This document shows, one piece after another, positions 22,192 to 29,978 of a stretch of 64,000 bases of DNA. Each line of letters starts with the position of its first letter. Within the stretch, counting starts at the first letter, position 1. The stretch spans positions 62,001-126,000 of the forward strand of contig DAOUJG010000026.1 in assembly GCA_034423015.1 (NCBI GenBank), in the 5' to 3' direction. A program made the position numbers and the translations under genes. Source of the stretch: JAGWBJ01 sp034423015 (GTDB lineage Bacteria; Chloroflexota; Dehalococcoidia; Lucifugimonadales; JAGWBF01). The notes under the pieces are model-generated. The model did not search any database. It was not told where the DNA came from and saw only the letters and a list, made by a program, of their open reading frames with translations.

Positions 22192-22221
22192 ATTCTAGTC
22201 CGCCTCAGTCATCCAGGGCAA
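22192..22221 (-). promoter_or_regulatory. Promoter of valS
   Basis: On the minus strand TTGCCC (22221-22216), an 18-base spacer and TAGAAT (22197-22192), about 45 bases before the valS ATG. The -35 falls within the last codons of the upstream cupin gene. Confidence 0.5.
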
Positions 22222-22570
22222 CCACCATGAACACCCGCACCTCCGACCCCACGACCCGGGTGGTGTGACCTCTCCCCGTGAGGTCCTCCACCAGGAGGAC
22301 CGTGCCGGGCCCGAAGCGGCGTGTCTTGCCGTCCTCGGGGGTCACCTCGATCTCGCCGGACAGGGTCACCGTGTACTGCCGTCGAGGCGGGGTATGAAAG
22401 TCCTGGAAGTGGCCCGGGGGCGACCTGCGGAAGGCCACCTCCGTGGCGCGGCTGAAGGGAGTCGCCTCCAGCGCGCCCTCGGGGTCCGCCGACGCCCCGA
22501 AAGGCGGCTCGATGTCCTCGACGTGGGACAGACCATCCTCACCCACGTATATCCTCGCAAAGGTGGCCAT
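22205..22570 (-). CDS. Cupin-domain protein 1
   Basis: 121 residues forming one small cupin barrel. It is clearly a paralog of the next gene: both share HxxPRRQYxxTLxGxxE, a GPGxVxLxEDLTGxGHTTRxVGSE segment and similar lengths. The first cupin motif keeps a metal-ligand-like His (FHTPPRRQ), and the second ends in GHTTR. The substrate is unknown. Proteins of this type are often annotated as cupin proteins of unknown role and could bind or isomerise small carboxylates. It lies upstream of valS with a GGAGGAGCG ribosome site. Confidence 0.75.
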   Translation of the reverse strand: MATFARIYVGEDGLSHVEDIEPPFGASADPEGALEATPFSRATEVAFRRSPPGHFQDFHTPPRRQYTVTLSGEIEVTPEDGKTRRFGPGTVLLVEDLTGRGHTTRVVGSEVRVFMVVALDD

Positions 22571-22584
22571 CGCTCCTCCTACGG

Positions 22585-22612
22585 GTAGGGGCGCATGGTC
22601 ATGCGCCCCTAC
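22585..22612. repeat. Perfect palindrome between the cupin genes
   Basis: GTAGGGGCGCAT, a four-base loop and ATGCGCCCCTAC: 12 paired bases with no mismatch. The GTAGGGGCG...CGCCCCTAC form resembles dispersed palindromic repeats found in many environmental bacterial genomes. It is the only copy I see in this window. Confidence 0.65.
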
Positions 22613-22658
22613 GTTCCAGACTCACTTGTACGCGGCGGGGTTCCCCAGTCCGGGGCGG

Positions 22659-22994
22659 TCAGGCCAACGGCACAGCCACCGACAGCCGGGTCTCGCTGCC
22701 CACGATGCGTGTGGTGTGCCCCTTCCCCGTCAGGTCCTCGGCCAGCATCACGTCTCCCGGGCCGAGCACCTTCGAGGTGCCGTCCCCCAGGCCGATCTCC
22801 ACGTAGCCCGCCAGAGTGATGACGTACTGCCGCCTGGGGGCCACGTGAAAGTCGATGAACTCCCCCGGCTCGGACTGCCGGAAGGTGATGCCGGTGGCCG
22901 CCTGCATCGGTGAGGCCTCCAGCGGGCCCGTGGGGGGCCGCAGCTCCTCGAAGTGGGACTGGCCGTCGTCCCCGGAGTACAGTCTCCACATCAT
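22659..22994 (-). CDS. Cupin-domain protein 2
   Basis: 111 residues, paralogous to the cupin just downstream (shared FxDFHxxPRRQYxxTLxG, LGPGDVxLAEDLTGKGHTTRIVGSETR). The start at 22994 (MMWRLYSGDD) is chosen because AAAGGAG lies seven bases upstream; the TTG-initiated longer ORF to 23015 has no ribosome site. It follows the dihydropyrimidinase-like gene on the same strand by about 20 bases, so the two are probably co-transcribed. Function unknown. Confidence 0.75.
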   Translation of the reverse strand: MMWRLYSGDDGQSHFEELRPPTGPLEASPMQAATGITFRQSEPGEFIDFHVAPRRQYVITLAGYVEIGLGDGTSKVLGPGDVMLAEDLTGKGHTTRIVGSETRLSVAVPLA

Positions 22995-23016
22995 CGTTCG
23001 GCTCCTTTGGAACACC

Positions 23017-24444
23017 CTAGCAGGCCGGGCGGTTCAGCACGTCCTGGTCGATCTTGCGGGGGATGAGCCGGCCGCCGCCACCGGCGCCGTGGAACTGGCC
23101 GTTCTCCACCACCACCTTGCCCCGCAGGATGGTGGTGACGGGCCAGCCGATGATCTCCCTGCCCTCCCAGACGCTGTAGTCGCCGATGTGGAAGTCGTTC
23201 ATGGACAGGGTCTTGCGGATGCTGGGGTCGATGAGCACGATGTCGGCGTCGCTGCCGGGGGCCAGGGCCCCCTTGCGCGGGTAGTAGCCCATTATCTTGG
23301 CGGCGTTGGCCGAGGTCACGTCCACGAACCTTTGCAGGGACATGCCCTGCTTGCTGACGCCCTCGCTGAAGGTGATGCCGACGCGGGCCTCAGCGCCGTT
23401 GTGCCCGCCGGTGACGTCCAGCACCGACCGGCCCTGGGTCTTCACCGCGTAGCTGGTGCAGTACTCGTCAGTGGCCATGCTGTTGATGCCACCCTTGATG
23501 AGCCCCTCCCACAGGGACTTCCGGTCCTCCTCGGACTTCAGCGACGGGTAGGTATGGTACTTCATCCCGTCTTCTTCCTTGTAGTTGTCCGAGTTGAAGC
23601 AGGCGTAGTTGTGCAAGGTCTCGCCGTAGATGGGCATGCCCTTACCCCGGGCCTCCTGTATGGCGTTGACCCCTTCTTTGGCGCTGACGTGGACGAAGTA
23701 GGTGGCGGCGCCCGTCCACTCGGCCACCCGCAGCACCCGCCGGAAAGACAGGTCCTCGGACATGTTGTTGTGGACGACGTGCATGTTGTGCCACTCGGTG
23801 TTCTCTTCACGGATCAGCTTGTTGTACATGTACTGGACGATATCGTCGTCCTCGGCGTGGACGAACATGAGGCCCCCTCGGGTCACCGCCTCCTCCATCA
23901 CCCCCGTCAGGTGGCCCATGCCCACCAGACGGCGCTCGTCCACCGGGATGCCCGCCACCGGGCGTATGTTGGTGGTGAATATCTTGAAGGTGGGGAAGCC
24001 ATCCACGACGGCGTCGTTCATCTGGGCGATGATCTCGGGCGGGATCTCCCCCAGCAACATGACGTGGTGGGAGTAGTCGCAGTAGGAGTGGCCCTTCCAG
24101 GTATCCGTCCTCTCCTGGATGGCCGCCGGGATGTCCACGCCGGGGCCCTGGATGGCGAAGTCGGTTATGGTCGTGGTCCCGCCGAAGAGGGCCGACCGGC
24201 TTACCTCCTCCGGCGGCGCCGTCAGCAGGTTAGTTCCCGCCACCGGGGCGGACACATGGGCATGGGGCTCGATTCCGCCCGGCACCACGATCATGCCCGA
24301 GGCGTCGAGAACCCTCCCAACCTCGGCGGGGATAGAGCCCGGGGAGGCCACCGCCGCGATCTTCTCACCCTCGACGGCCACGTCCCAATCCCCGACGCCC
24401 CACGGAGTCACCACCTGGCCTCCTCTGACGATCAGGTCTATCAT
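23017..24444 (-). CDS. Dihydropyrimidinase/hydantoinase-like amidohydrolase
   Basis: 475-residue cyclic-amide hydrolase of the D-hydantoinase/dihydropyrimidinase family. The metal-binding HxH is in PGGIEPHAHVSAP (about residue 60), the carboxylated-lysine candidate is in FPTFKIFTTN (about 150), and later His ligands are in FVHAEDDD and YFVHVSAKEG. The C-terminus has the expected PRKGALAPGSDADIVLIDP. It probably opens a cyclic ureide or imide ring in nitrogen scavenging, but the exact substrate cannot be read from sequence. A cupin gene follows. Confidence 0.88.
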   Translation of the reverse strand: MIDLIVRGGQVVTPWGVGDWDVAVEGEKIAAVASPGSIPAEVGRVLDASGMIVVPGGIEPHAHVSAPVAGTNLLTAPPEEVSRSALFGGTTTITDFAIQGPGVDIPAAIQERTDTWKGHSYCDYSHHVMLLGEIPPEIIAQMNDAVVDGFPTFKIFTTNIRPVAGIPVDERRLVGMGHLTGVMEEAVTRGGLMFVHAEDDDIVQYMYNKLIREENTEWHNMHVVHNNMSEDLSFRRVLRVAEWTGAATYFVHVSAKEGVNAIQEARGKGMPIYGETLHNYACFNSDNYKEEDGMKYHTYPSLKSEEDRKSLWEGLIKGGINSMATDEYCTSYAVKTQGRSVLDVTGGHNGAEARVGITFSEGVSKQGMSLQRFVDVTSANAAKIMGYYPRKGALAPGSDADIVLIDPSIRKTLSMNDFHIGDYSVWEGREIIGWPVTTILRGKVVVENGQFHGAGGGGRLIPRKIDQDVLNRPAC

Positions 24445-24457
24445 TCTCCGCCTCCTT

Positions 24458-24519
24458 ACCTAATGCTCCCGTGACCTAATGCTCCCGTGCTCGCTAGGGT
24501 GCTCCCGTGTTCGCTAGGG
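24458..24519. repeat. Short tandem repeats in hydantoinase leader
   Basis: A 16-mer (ACCTAATGCTCCCGTG) is repeated back to back at 24458-24489, followed by a 20-mer (TGCTCCCGTGYTCGCTAGGG) repeated at 24480-24519. TGCTCCCGTG occurs three times in all. The repeats lie between the minus-strand -10 and the hydantoinase start codon, so they are in its untranslated leader. Confidence 0.75.
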
Positions 24520-24528
24520 AGTATAGCA
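24520..24528 (-). promoter_or_regulatory. Extended -10 of hydantoinase gene
   Basis: Minus-strand TGCTATACT, about 75 bases before the ATG. No clear -35 is visible. Confidence 0.45.
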
Positions 24529-24587
24529 CAGCACCTACGGGCCTGCACCGGGCTTCCGTATTGGGCGCCCCGCCCGCGCTCCTATTG

Positions 24588-24616
24588 TTGCCCTTTTCCA
24601 CGGCCCGGCGTAGAAT
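24588..24616 (+). promoter_or_regulatory. Promoter of CoA-transferase gene
   Basis: TTGCCC (24588-24593), a 17-base spacer and TAGAAT (24611-24616), 92 bases ahead of the start codon. It is divergent from the hydantoinase promoter. Confidence 0.6.
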
Positions 24617-24708
24617 ACCGGCAACGGCGGGTCACACGTTCCTGGGCGTCGTTCCCGGGCCGCTAGCCCTGCCGGCCCAACCCTGTCGGCCCAACTAAGG
24701 AGGTACGC

Positions 24709-25893
24709 ATGGGAGCGGTGAGTTCTCCACTGGAGGGGATAAGGGTCCTGGACCTGGGACGGCATCAGGCCGGGCCCCGGTGCGCACAGGTCCTGGCAAG
24801 GCTGGGCGCCGAGGTGATCAAGATCGAGCGCCTGGAAGGCGAGGAGACCCGCACCCACGGACCCTGGGCCAACGGCCAGAGCGCCTACTTCGTCCAGTAC
24901 AACAGCGGCAAGAAGAGCATCGCCATGGACCTGAGGAAGGACAAGGCGAAGGGCATCCTGAGGGACCTGGTAAAGGTATCCGACGTCTTCCTGCAGAACT
25001 TCAGGCCGGGCACCATCGCCAAGATGGGCTTCGGCTACGACGTCCTCTACGAGCTCAACCCCCGCATAATAATGGTCAACGTCTCGGCCTACGGCCAGTT
25101 CGGCCCCTACAAGGAGCGAATAGGATATGACCCCATAGGCCAGGCCATGTCCGGGATCATGATGATAACCGGAGAGGAGGGAATGCCTCCCATCCGCGCC
25201 GGCGTCCCCATCATCGACCGCACCACCGCGCTGCACGCCGCCATCGGCACCCTGGCGGCCCTGCGGGAGCGGGAGATATCCGGCGAGGGCCAGACCATCG
25301 ACGTATGCCTGGCGGACACGGGGTACAGCTACACCGAGATACCCATCACGGCGTACACCGGCGGAGGGGAGCTGCCCAGGCGCGGAGAGTCGGCGGCCCC
25401 GCCCAGCGGGGCGTACCCGTGCAAGGACGGATGGGTCCTCATCTCTGCCGGCGACCAGCACCAGTGGCCCAGGGTGTGCCGGGCGCTGGGCAGACCCGAG
25501 TGGATCGAGGACGACAGGTTCACCGAGCGGCACAACAGGTCCAAGAACGGCGACGCGGTGGACGCGGCGGTCCGGGAGGTCCTGGCGGACATGACCATGC
25601 GGGAGGGCATCGAGCACTTCACCGCCCACGACGTTACGGCGGCGCCGGTAAACACCATCGCCCAGGCCGCCGAGGACCCCCACGCCTGGGAACGCGGGGC
25701 CCTGGTCGAGGTGCCCGACCCCATCGCCGGGAAGATCAACGTCTCCGGAGACTTCTGGCACTTCAGCAGGACCCCGGCGGTGGTCGGCCCCACCCCCATG
25801 CCGGGCGAGCACACCGACGAGCTGCTGACCGGCCTTCTGGACTACACGCCGGAGCAGCTGGACGAGCTGCGGGCCGAGCAGGTCCTGCGATAG
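24709..25893 (+). CDS. CaiB/BaiF family CoA-transferase
   Basis: 394-residue class III CoA-transferase, moving CoA between carboxylic acids. The N-terminal signature LEGIRVLDLGRHQAGPRCAQVLARLGAEVIKIE matches the family, followed by FVQYNSGKKSIAMDL, FLQNFRPGT and GFGYDVL. GYDPIGQAMSG lies before the usual position of the catalytic Asp. AAGGAGG precedes the ATG by six bases. Formyl-CoA, carnitine and succinyl-mesaconate transferases share this fold; the substrate here is unknown. Confidence 0.9.
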   Translation: MGAVSSPLEGIRVLDLGRHQAGPRCAQVLARLGAEVIKIERLEGEETRTHGPWANGQSAYFVQYNSGKKSIAMDLRKDKAKGILRDLVKVSDVFLQNFRPGTIAKMGFGYDVLYELNPRIIMVNVSAYGQFGPYKERIGYDPIGQAMSGIMMITGEEGMPPIRAGVPIIDRTTALHAAIGTLAALREREISGEGQTIDVCLADTGYSYTEIPITAYTGGGELPRRGESAAPPSGAYPCKDGWVLISAGDQHQWPRVCRALGRPEWIEDDRFTERHNRSKNGDAVDAAVREVLADMTMREGIEHFTAHDVTAAPVNTIAQAAEDPHAWERGALVEVPDPIAGKINVSGDFWHFSRTPAVVGPTPMPGEHTDELLTGLLDYTPEQLDELRAEQVLR

Positions 25894-25941
25894 GGTCCGG
25901 GGGGCGCTCCAGCAACACCATACAAGAGGGGGAAGAGGCCC

Positions 25942-26274
25942 ATGGCAACACCGGACGGCATACTATCGGAGCTGATCAGGCAAACTCGAAACGGCGAGAT
26001 CACCTGGAAGGACGTGACCATCTCCGTTGTAGCTGGGGTGGACAACTACACGTTCACGATTAACAAGAACCCCGCCAAAGACTCTGCCCATCGCTCGGTG
26101 AACGTCAGCATAGCCAGCGACAACGACAGGACCAAGAGGGAGATAAGCATCCGCCCGTCTCCGGCGGTCGACGAGCTGTACGACCTCGTGCTGGAACGAT
26201 TGAAGCATGCCTCCCAGAAGAGCGAAGAGGTGATGCTGCAGGATGTCCTGGACGGCCTCCGCCAGCGGAAGTAG
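25942..26274 (+). CDS. Hypothetical protein
   Basis: 110 residues, not recognised. The ribosome site is AGAGGGGGAAGAGG. It begins with a helix (ILSELIRQTRNGEITW), followed by beta-rich sequence (WKDVTISVVAGVDNYTFTINK, REISIRPSP) and a C-terminal helix. It converges on the toxin-antitoxin remnant, ending one base before that gene's stop. Its size and neighbourhood suggest an accessory gene that arrived with the toxin-antitoxin block. Confidence 0.55.
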   Translation: MATPDGILSELIRQTRNGEITWKDVTISVVAGVDNYTFTINKNPAKDSAHRSVNVSIASDNDRTKREISIRPSPAVDELYDLVLERLKHASQKSEEVMLQDVLDGLRQRK

Positions 26275-26275
26275 T

Positions 26276-26563
26276 CTACACAGTGATCCGTAGCTGCATC
26301 CCTAGGGCACGGGTGATTCGCATCACCGTAGCGAAGGATGGGTTGCCGTCTTCAGACAAGGCCTTGTAGAGACCCTTCCGAGTCATGCCAACATCGAGGG
26401 CCAGGCGTCTCATGTTGTTGGCACGCGCGATATCGCTCAGGGCCGCGCGAATCAGGCTGCCCTCGCCCGGGTCCTCCTCTGCTGCCGCTTCAAGATAGAG
26501 ACAGGCGTCTTCTTTGGTGCGCAGGCGGTCCGTCACATCCCACTTGGTAAACGTCTCAGCCAT
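26276..26563 (-). CDS. HigA-like antitoxin (addiction module antidote family)
   Basis: 95 residues. An N-terminal KWDVTDRLRTKEDACLYLEAAAEE segment is followed by a helix-turn-helix (ALSDIARANNMRRLALDVGMTRKGLYKALSEDGNPSFATVMRITRALG), the layout of the putative addiction-module antidote family that pairs with RelE/HigB-type killers. Its ATG lies three bases after the stop of a truncated toxin gene on the same strand, and its ribosome site is inside that gene. With the toxin gutted, the antitoxin is probably an orphan. Confidence 0.82.
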   Translation of the reverse strand: MAETFTKWDVTDRLRTKEDACLYLEAAAEEDPGEGSLIRAALSDIARANNMRRLALDVGMTRKGLYKALSEDGNPSFATVMRITRALGMQLRITV

Positions 26564-26566
26564 GAT

Positions 26567-26695
26567 CTACCTCTCCCTTACCAGCGATTCCATCTCGACC
26601 CTCCTCAAACGAGCATCGATCCTGGCGACCGCTCGGCGGTCACGCAATCCCTCAATCCATCGCTTGAAGGTTCCGCTTTCGACTATTTCTATCAT
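26567..26695 (-). pseudogene. Truncated HigB/RelE-type toxin
   Basis: 42-codon ORF directly upstream of the HigA-like gene. It encodes MIEIVESGTFKRWIEGLRD, RRAVARIDARLRRVE and then stops after MESLVRER. The first 34 residues are the recognisable N-terminus of the addiction-module killer family (about 100 residues when intact); the remaining core strands with the catalytic Arg/Tyr residues are absent. The gene order toxin-then-antitoxin is preserved, so this looks like a deletion of about 60 codons rather than a separate short gene. Confidence 0.7.
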
Positions 26696-26778
26696 GCCGC
26701 GTTGTATACCATAGTACCCACTTCTTCAATAGGCAGGTTCATTCAGATGGACGACGGCCCGGAATGAATGCCGCATGT

Positions 26779-27189
26779 CTATCCCGAGGCGCGGGCCGCG
26801 ATATGCTCCAGGGCGGCCTTGGCCAGGAAGCCCGACCGTGTCTCGCCGTCCCGCTTGGCCTGCTTGTCAATGGTGGCAAGCACCCGGGATGGCACGGTGA
26901 TGTTGACCCGCACCGTCTTGTCGCCGGGAATGTCGGCCAAGTCCACGTCTACGAAGCCCCAGATGCCGCCGCCGTAGTCGGCATTGGAGAAGTGCATCTC
27001 GATGGGTTTCGTCTGGGGAAGCGGGTCCCCGCCGACCAGCATCCCCTCGAGGTGAAGCAGTATGGCCTCCTGGACGGCCAGGAAGGCATCATCCAGAGTA
27101 TCACCGCCGGAGAAACAGCCGGGCAGGTCGGGAACCGTAACGCCGTAGCTGCTTCCCTCGTCTTTGTGGACCACAATCGGAAATCGCAT
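26779..27189 (-). CDS. hicB: HicB family antitoxin
   Basis: About 136 residues. The N-terminal half is the HicB RNase-H-like fold (FPIVVHKDEGSSYGVTVPDLPGCFSGGDTLDDAFLAVQEAI). The C-terminal half is a ribbon-helix-helix DNA-binding domain (VRVNITVPSRVLATIDKQAKRDGETRSGFLAKAAL). The ATG at 27189 is chosen: it overlaps the hicA stop as TGATG and follows GGAGGGG. It should neutralise HicA and repress the operon. Confidence 0.88.
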   Translation of the reverse strand: MRFPIVVHKDEGSSYGVTVPDLPGCFSGGDTLDDAFLAVQEAILLHLEGMLVGGDPLPQTKPIEMHFSNADYGGGIWGFVDVDLADIPGDKTVRVNITVPSRVLATIDKQAKRDGETRSGFLAKAALEHIAARASG

Positions 27190-27383
27190 CAGCGTCCCCT
27201 CCAATCCCATCCGGCTTGCCGGAAGATACTTCGAAGCGTACCCAGAGGGATGTCCCTTGCCGGATGCATCACGGTTACCCGTCCTGACCTTTCGAGATGG
27301 ACGAAATGGCGGTGGCTACCCTGCACACGGTCGAGCACCCAGCCATCCCGAAGTAGTCTCCGTATCACCTCTCGGCTGTCCAT
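27189..27383 (-). CDS. hicA: HicA family mRNA interferase toxin
   Basis: 64 residues from the ATG at 27383. HicA features: SREVIRRLLRDGWVLDRVQGSHRHFVH, with the catalytic His24 in GSH, then the strand RVTVMHPARDIPLGTLRSIFRQAG. It overlaps hicB by one base (TGATG), so the pair is translationally coupled. The gene looks intact, unlike the neighbouring higB-like toxin. The longer ORF upstream to 27467 is not needed and lacks family similarity. Confidence 0.85.
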   Translation of the reverse strand: MDSREVIRRLLRDGWVLDRVQGSHRHFVHLERSGRVTVMHPARDIPLGTLRSIFRQAGWDWRGR

Positions 27384-27505
27384 GTGTATAGAAGACACAC
27401 TACAGGGAAGAATGTCAAGGCTGCCCGTTGGGTCACACCGGGCCCGTTCGCAAACCGCCGCTACCACAGACCGATAGCCCCAAACGACACTATGGAGGTG
27501 AAACC

Positions 27506-28681
27506 GTGTACGACCTTGTGCTGAAGGGCGGGACGCTGGTCGACCCGTCGCAGGACCTGCGGGGCCGGCAGGACGTGGCCATCAACGACGGGAAGATAGC
27601 CGCCATACAGGCCGGCATCCCCGACGAAGACGCCGCCCGGGTCATCGACGTGTCGGGCAAGCTCGTGGCCCCCGGCCTGATAGACCTGCACACCCACGTC
27701 CTCGACTCCTTCACCCGCATCGGGGTGCAGGCCGACCTCGGAGGCGTCTACGCCGGCGTCACCACCATGGTGGACGCGGGAAGCGCCGGCTGCGCGACCT
27801 TCGCCGCCATGCCGCAGCACATCATCCCCAACTGCCATACCGAGATCATCCCGCTGATGCACATCTGCCAGACGGGCCTGGCCACCACGCCGGACATCAT
27901 CGCCGAGAGCGCCATCGACTTCGAGGGCACCCTCAAGGCCGTGGAGCAGCACCGGGGGCTGGTACGCGGCATCAAGTGCCGCATGGTCTCGCCCGCCCTG
28001 GAGATATTCGGCATGGAGATGCCCAGGCTGGCCAAGCGGGCGGCCAAGGAGAGCGGCCTGAAGCTCATGGCCCACATCGGCGACCCCGAGGAACGCTACG
28101 ACCCCAACGTCATACGGCAGCTCCTCCCCATCATGGAGGAGGGGGACATCATCACCCACTTCTTCACGACCCTGCCCGGCGGCGTCCTGGACGCCAACGG
28201 CAAGCTGGTCCCCGAGGCCAAGGAAGCCGCCGACCGGGGCGTATGGCTGGACACGGCCCACGGACGCCAGAACTTCGGCTTCGACCAGGGCCGCCGCATC
28301 ATAGACCAGGGGCTGCTCCCCCACTGCATCAGCACTGACCTGACGGCGCCGGGCAGGCTGGACCCGGTCCACGGCCTGGTGGAGATCATGACACGCTTCC
28401 TGGGCCTGGGCTTCACCGTGGAGCAGGTCGTGACCATGTGCACCGCCAACCCCGCCAAGGCCATCGGCGAGGACCATCGCCTGGGCAGCCTGGCCGTGGG
28501 ACGCCAGGCCGACGTATCGGTGCTGGAGCTGAGGGAAGGCGACTGGGTGGTGTACGACGTGCCCGGCGAGACGCTGAGGGTGGACAAGGCCTTCCTCCCC
28601 TTCGTGACCGTGAAACGGGGCCAGGTGTTCGCCCCCGAATTTGGCCCGCGTCCCTGGGGCTGGGAGCCCGACCGGGCCTAG
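27506..28681 (+). CDS. Amidohydrolase/deacetylase family metallohydrolase
   Basis: 391 residues starting at GTG 27506, six bases after GGAGGTG. It has the amidohydrolase fold with metal HxH in LIDLHTHV (about residue 60), a lysine in RGIKCRMVS, GLKLMAHIGDP, DIITHFFTT, and the C-terminal LGSLAVGRQADVSVLEL. This is the dihydroorotase-like amidohydrolase/deacetylase group, whose substrates include N-acyl amino acids and cyclic amides; the precise one is unknown. Its stop overlaps the end of the convergent inositol-phosphatase gene by four bases. Confidence 0.85.
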   Translation: MYDLVLKGGTLVDPSQDLRGRQDVAINDGKIAAIQAGIPDEDAARVIDVSGKLVAPGLIDLHTHVLDSFTRIGVQADLGGVYAGVTTMVDAGSAGCATFAAMPQHIIPNCHTEIIPLMHICQTGLATTPDIIAESAIDFEGTLKAVEQHRGLVRGIKCRMVSPALEIFGMEMPRLAKRAAKESGLKLMAHIGDPEERYDPNVIRQLLPIMEEGDIITHFFTTLPGGVLDANGKLVPEAKEAADRGVWLDTAHGRQNFGFDQGRRIIDQGLLPHCISTDLTAPGRLDPVHGLVEIMTRFLGLGFTVEQVVTMCTANPAKAIGEDHRLGSLAVGRQADVSVLELREGDWVVYDVPGETLRVDKAFLPFVTVKRGQVFAPEFGPRPWGWEPDRA

Positions 28682-29595
28682 CGGCGTTTCAGCCCCGCCA
28701 GCAGACGCCGCAGCCTCCCCCGGAACGAACGCCGGCGCACGAGGTTCCCGGCCACGAACTGCGCCACCTCCGGCCGCCCGGCCACGATGGGGCGGCTCCA
28801 TCCCCGCAGGGCCTTCAGGCTGGGACGCCCGCCGTCCCAGGATGGGCCGAGGGTCTCCAGGGGCCGCCACGGCCCTCCACGCTCCGGCCCCACCAACACG
28901 GACCCTCCCGACTCCGCCGCCACCAGGACGCCCGCCGCCACGTCCCACAGCTTCGGGGCTCCCAGGAGCACGTACTGGAACACACCGGTGGCGGCCATGC
29001 CCAGCTCGTAGGCGATGCTGCCCGTCACCCTCGGCTCGCCCAGCTTGCCCCTCAGCGGGCGTCGCACCCGAAAGGCGCCCCCGAAGGACCCGGGCAGGCC
29101 CGTTAGACGGTTGGGGCGCGGCCCGTCCTGGGGGGATGGGGCGATGGGTGCGTCTCCGTCCCACGTCCCGCCTCCCCTCCTTGCGTGGATAACACGGCCC
29201 GAGGCCTCCCCGGGCCAGGGCAGGAACAGCGCCGCGGCCGCGGGCTGGCCACGGTGCAGCACGCCCACGGAGACCGCGTACACCGGGAGCCCGTTCAGGA
29301 AGTTGGTGGTGCCGTCCAGCGGGTCGAGGACCCACAGGAAGTCCGAAGATACAGCCTCTTCCCTCTCGGCGTCCTCCTCCCCCAGCACCTCATGGTCGGG
29401 GAACCGGGCCAGGATCCTATCCCTCAGGTACTCCTGGGACTCCTTGTCAGCCTGGGTGACGGGGTCCCGCTCCTTCTTCTCATCCTTGTAGTCCACCTGA
29501 ATGGAGCCGCCGAAGTAGCCCCGGAGCAGCTCGCCCGCGCCCCTGGCGGCGTCTGCCGCCAGGGATTCCAGCTCCCGGGCCAGGGTTTCGTCCAC
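28678..29595 (-). CDS. Inositol monophosphatase family protein
   Basis: 305-residue Mg-dependent, Li-sensitive-type phosphatase. Motifs: GEEDAEREE (metal Glu), WVLDPLDGTTNFLNGLP (metal Asp and catalytic Thr), and WDVAAGVLVAAESGG near the C-terminus. The C-terminal 40 residues are Arg-rich beyond the normal family end. It could act on inositol-1-phosphate, sugar phosphates or PAP; the specificity is not readable. A minus-strand TGCTATAAT precedes it. Confidence 0.88.
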   Translation of the reverse strand: MDETLARELESLAADAARGAGELLRGYFGGSIQVDYKDEKKERDPVTQADKESQEYLRDRILARFPDHEVLGEEDAEREEAVSSDFLWVLDPLDGTTNFLNGLPVYAVSVGVLHRGQPAAAALFLPWPGEASGRVIHARRGGGTWDGDAPIAPSPQDGPRPNRLTGLPGSFGGAFRVRRPLRGKLGEPRVTGSIAYELGMAATGVFQYVLLGAPKLWDVAAGVLVAAESGGSVLVGPERGGPWRPLETLGPSWDGGRPSLKALRGWSRPIVAGRPEVAQFVAGNLVRRRSFRGRLRRLLAGLKRR

Positions 29596-29664
29596 CGGGG
29601 TTTCGTCCAGAGTACGAGCCAGCGTCGTCCTCCCCGACGGCGTTCGGCGGCGCCAAGTCTCCCG

Positions 29665-29673
29665 ATTATAGCA
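29665..29673 (-). promoter_or_regulatory. Extended -10 of inositol phosphatase gene
   Basis: Minus-strand TGCTATAAT, 70 bases before the start codon, back to back with the + strand promoter at 29689. Confidence 0.55.
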
Positions 29674-29688
29674 GCAGGCCCGAGTCGG

Positions 29689-29717
29689 TTGTCAGCACAC
29701 CCACCGTGTCATATAAT
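29689..29717 (+). promoter_or_regulatory. Promoter of the CitE-like operon
   Basis: TTGTCA (29689-29694), a 17-base spacer and TATAAT (29712-29717). The first gene starts 70 bases downstream. Confidence 0.7.
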
Positions 29718-29786
29718 CCTCCCGCGCCGGAGCCGGCCTTTCGACGGTCCGCGCAACGCCAAACCTTGCCGCGTGGGAGGTCCTCG

Positions 29787-29978
29787 ATGCCAAAGGAGAA
29801 ACAGGCCTATGAGCTGACCCTGGAGGTAGACCAGATGAATTTCCTGCGCTCGGCCGCCGAGAAGTACGGCATAGCCGATGAGAACAAGGCCGTGCGCGTG
29901 GTCATGGACTACGTTATGTCCGACCGAGAAATCCAGGACAGCATCTTCAACGAGATACGATGCCTCCGGTGCGGATGA
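29787..29978 (+). CDS. Small hypothetical protein
   Basis: 63 residues from the ATG at 29787, preceded by GGGAGG. The sequence YELTLEVDQMNFLRSAAEKYGIADENKAVRVVMDYVMSD has the look of a small ribbon-helix-helix or helical DNA-binding protein, and it ends in CLRCG. I cannot assign a family. Its stop overlaps the ATG of the first CitE-like gene (ATGA), so the two are translationally coupled and it may regulate or accompany them. Confidence 0.65.
   Translation: MPKEKQAYELTLEVDQMNFLRSAAEKYGIADENKAVRVVMDYVMSDREIQDSIFNEIRCLRCG

Noticed and set aside
24458..24519. CRISPR array
   Set aside because: The repeats are short, directly abutting and without spacers; no cas genes are in the window.
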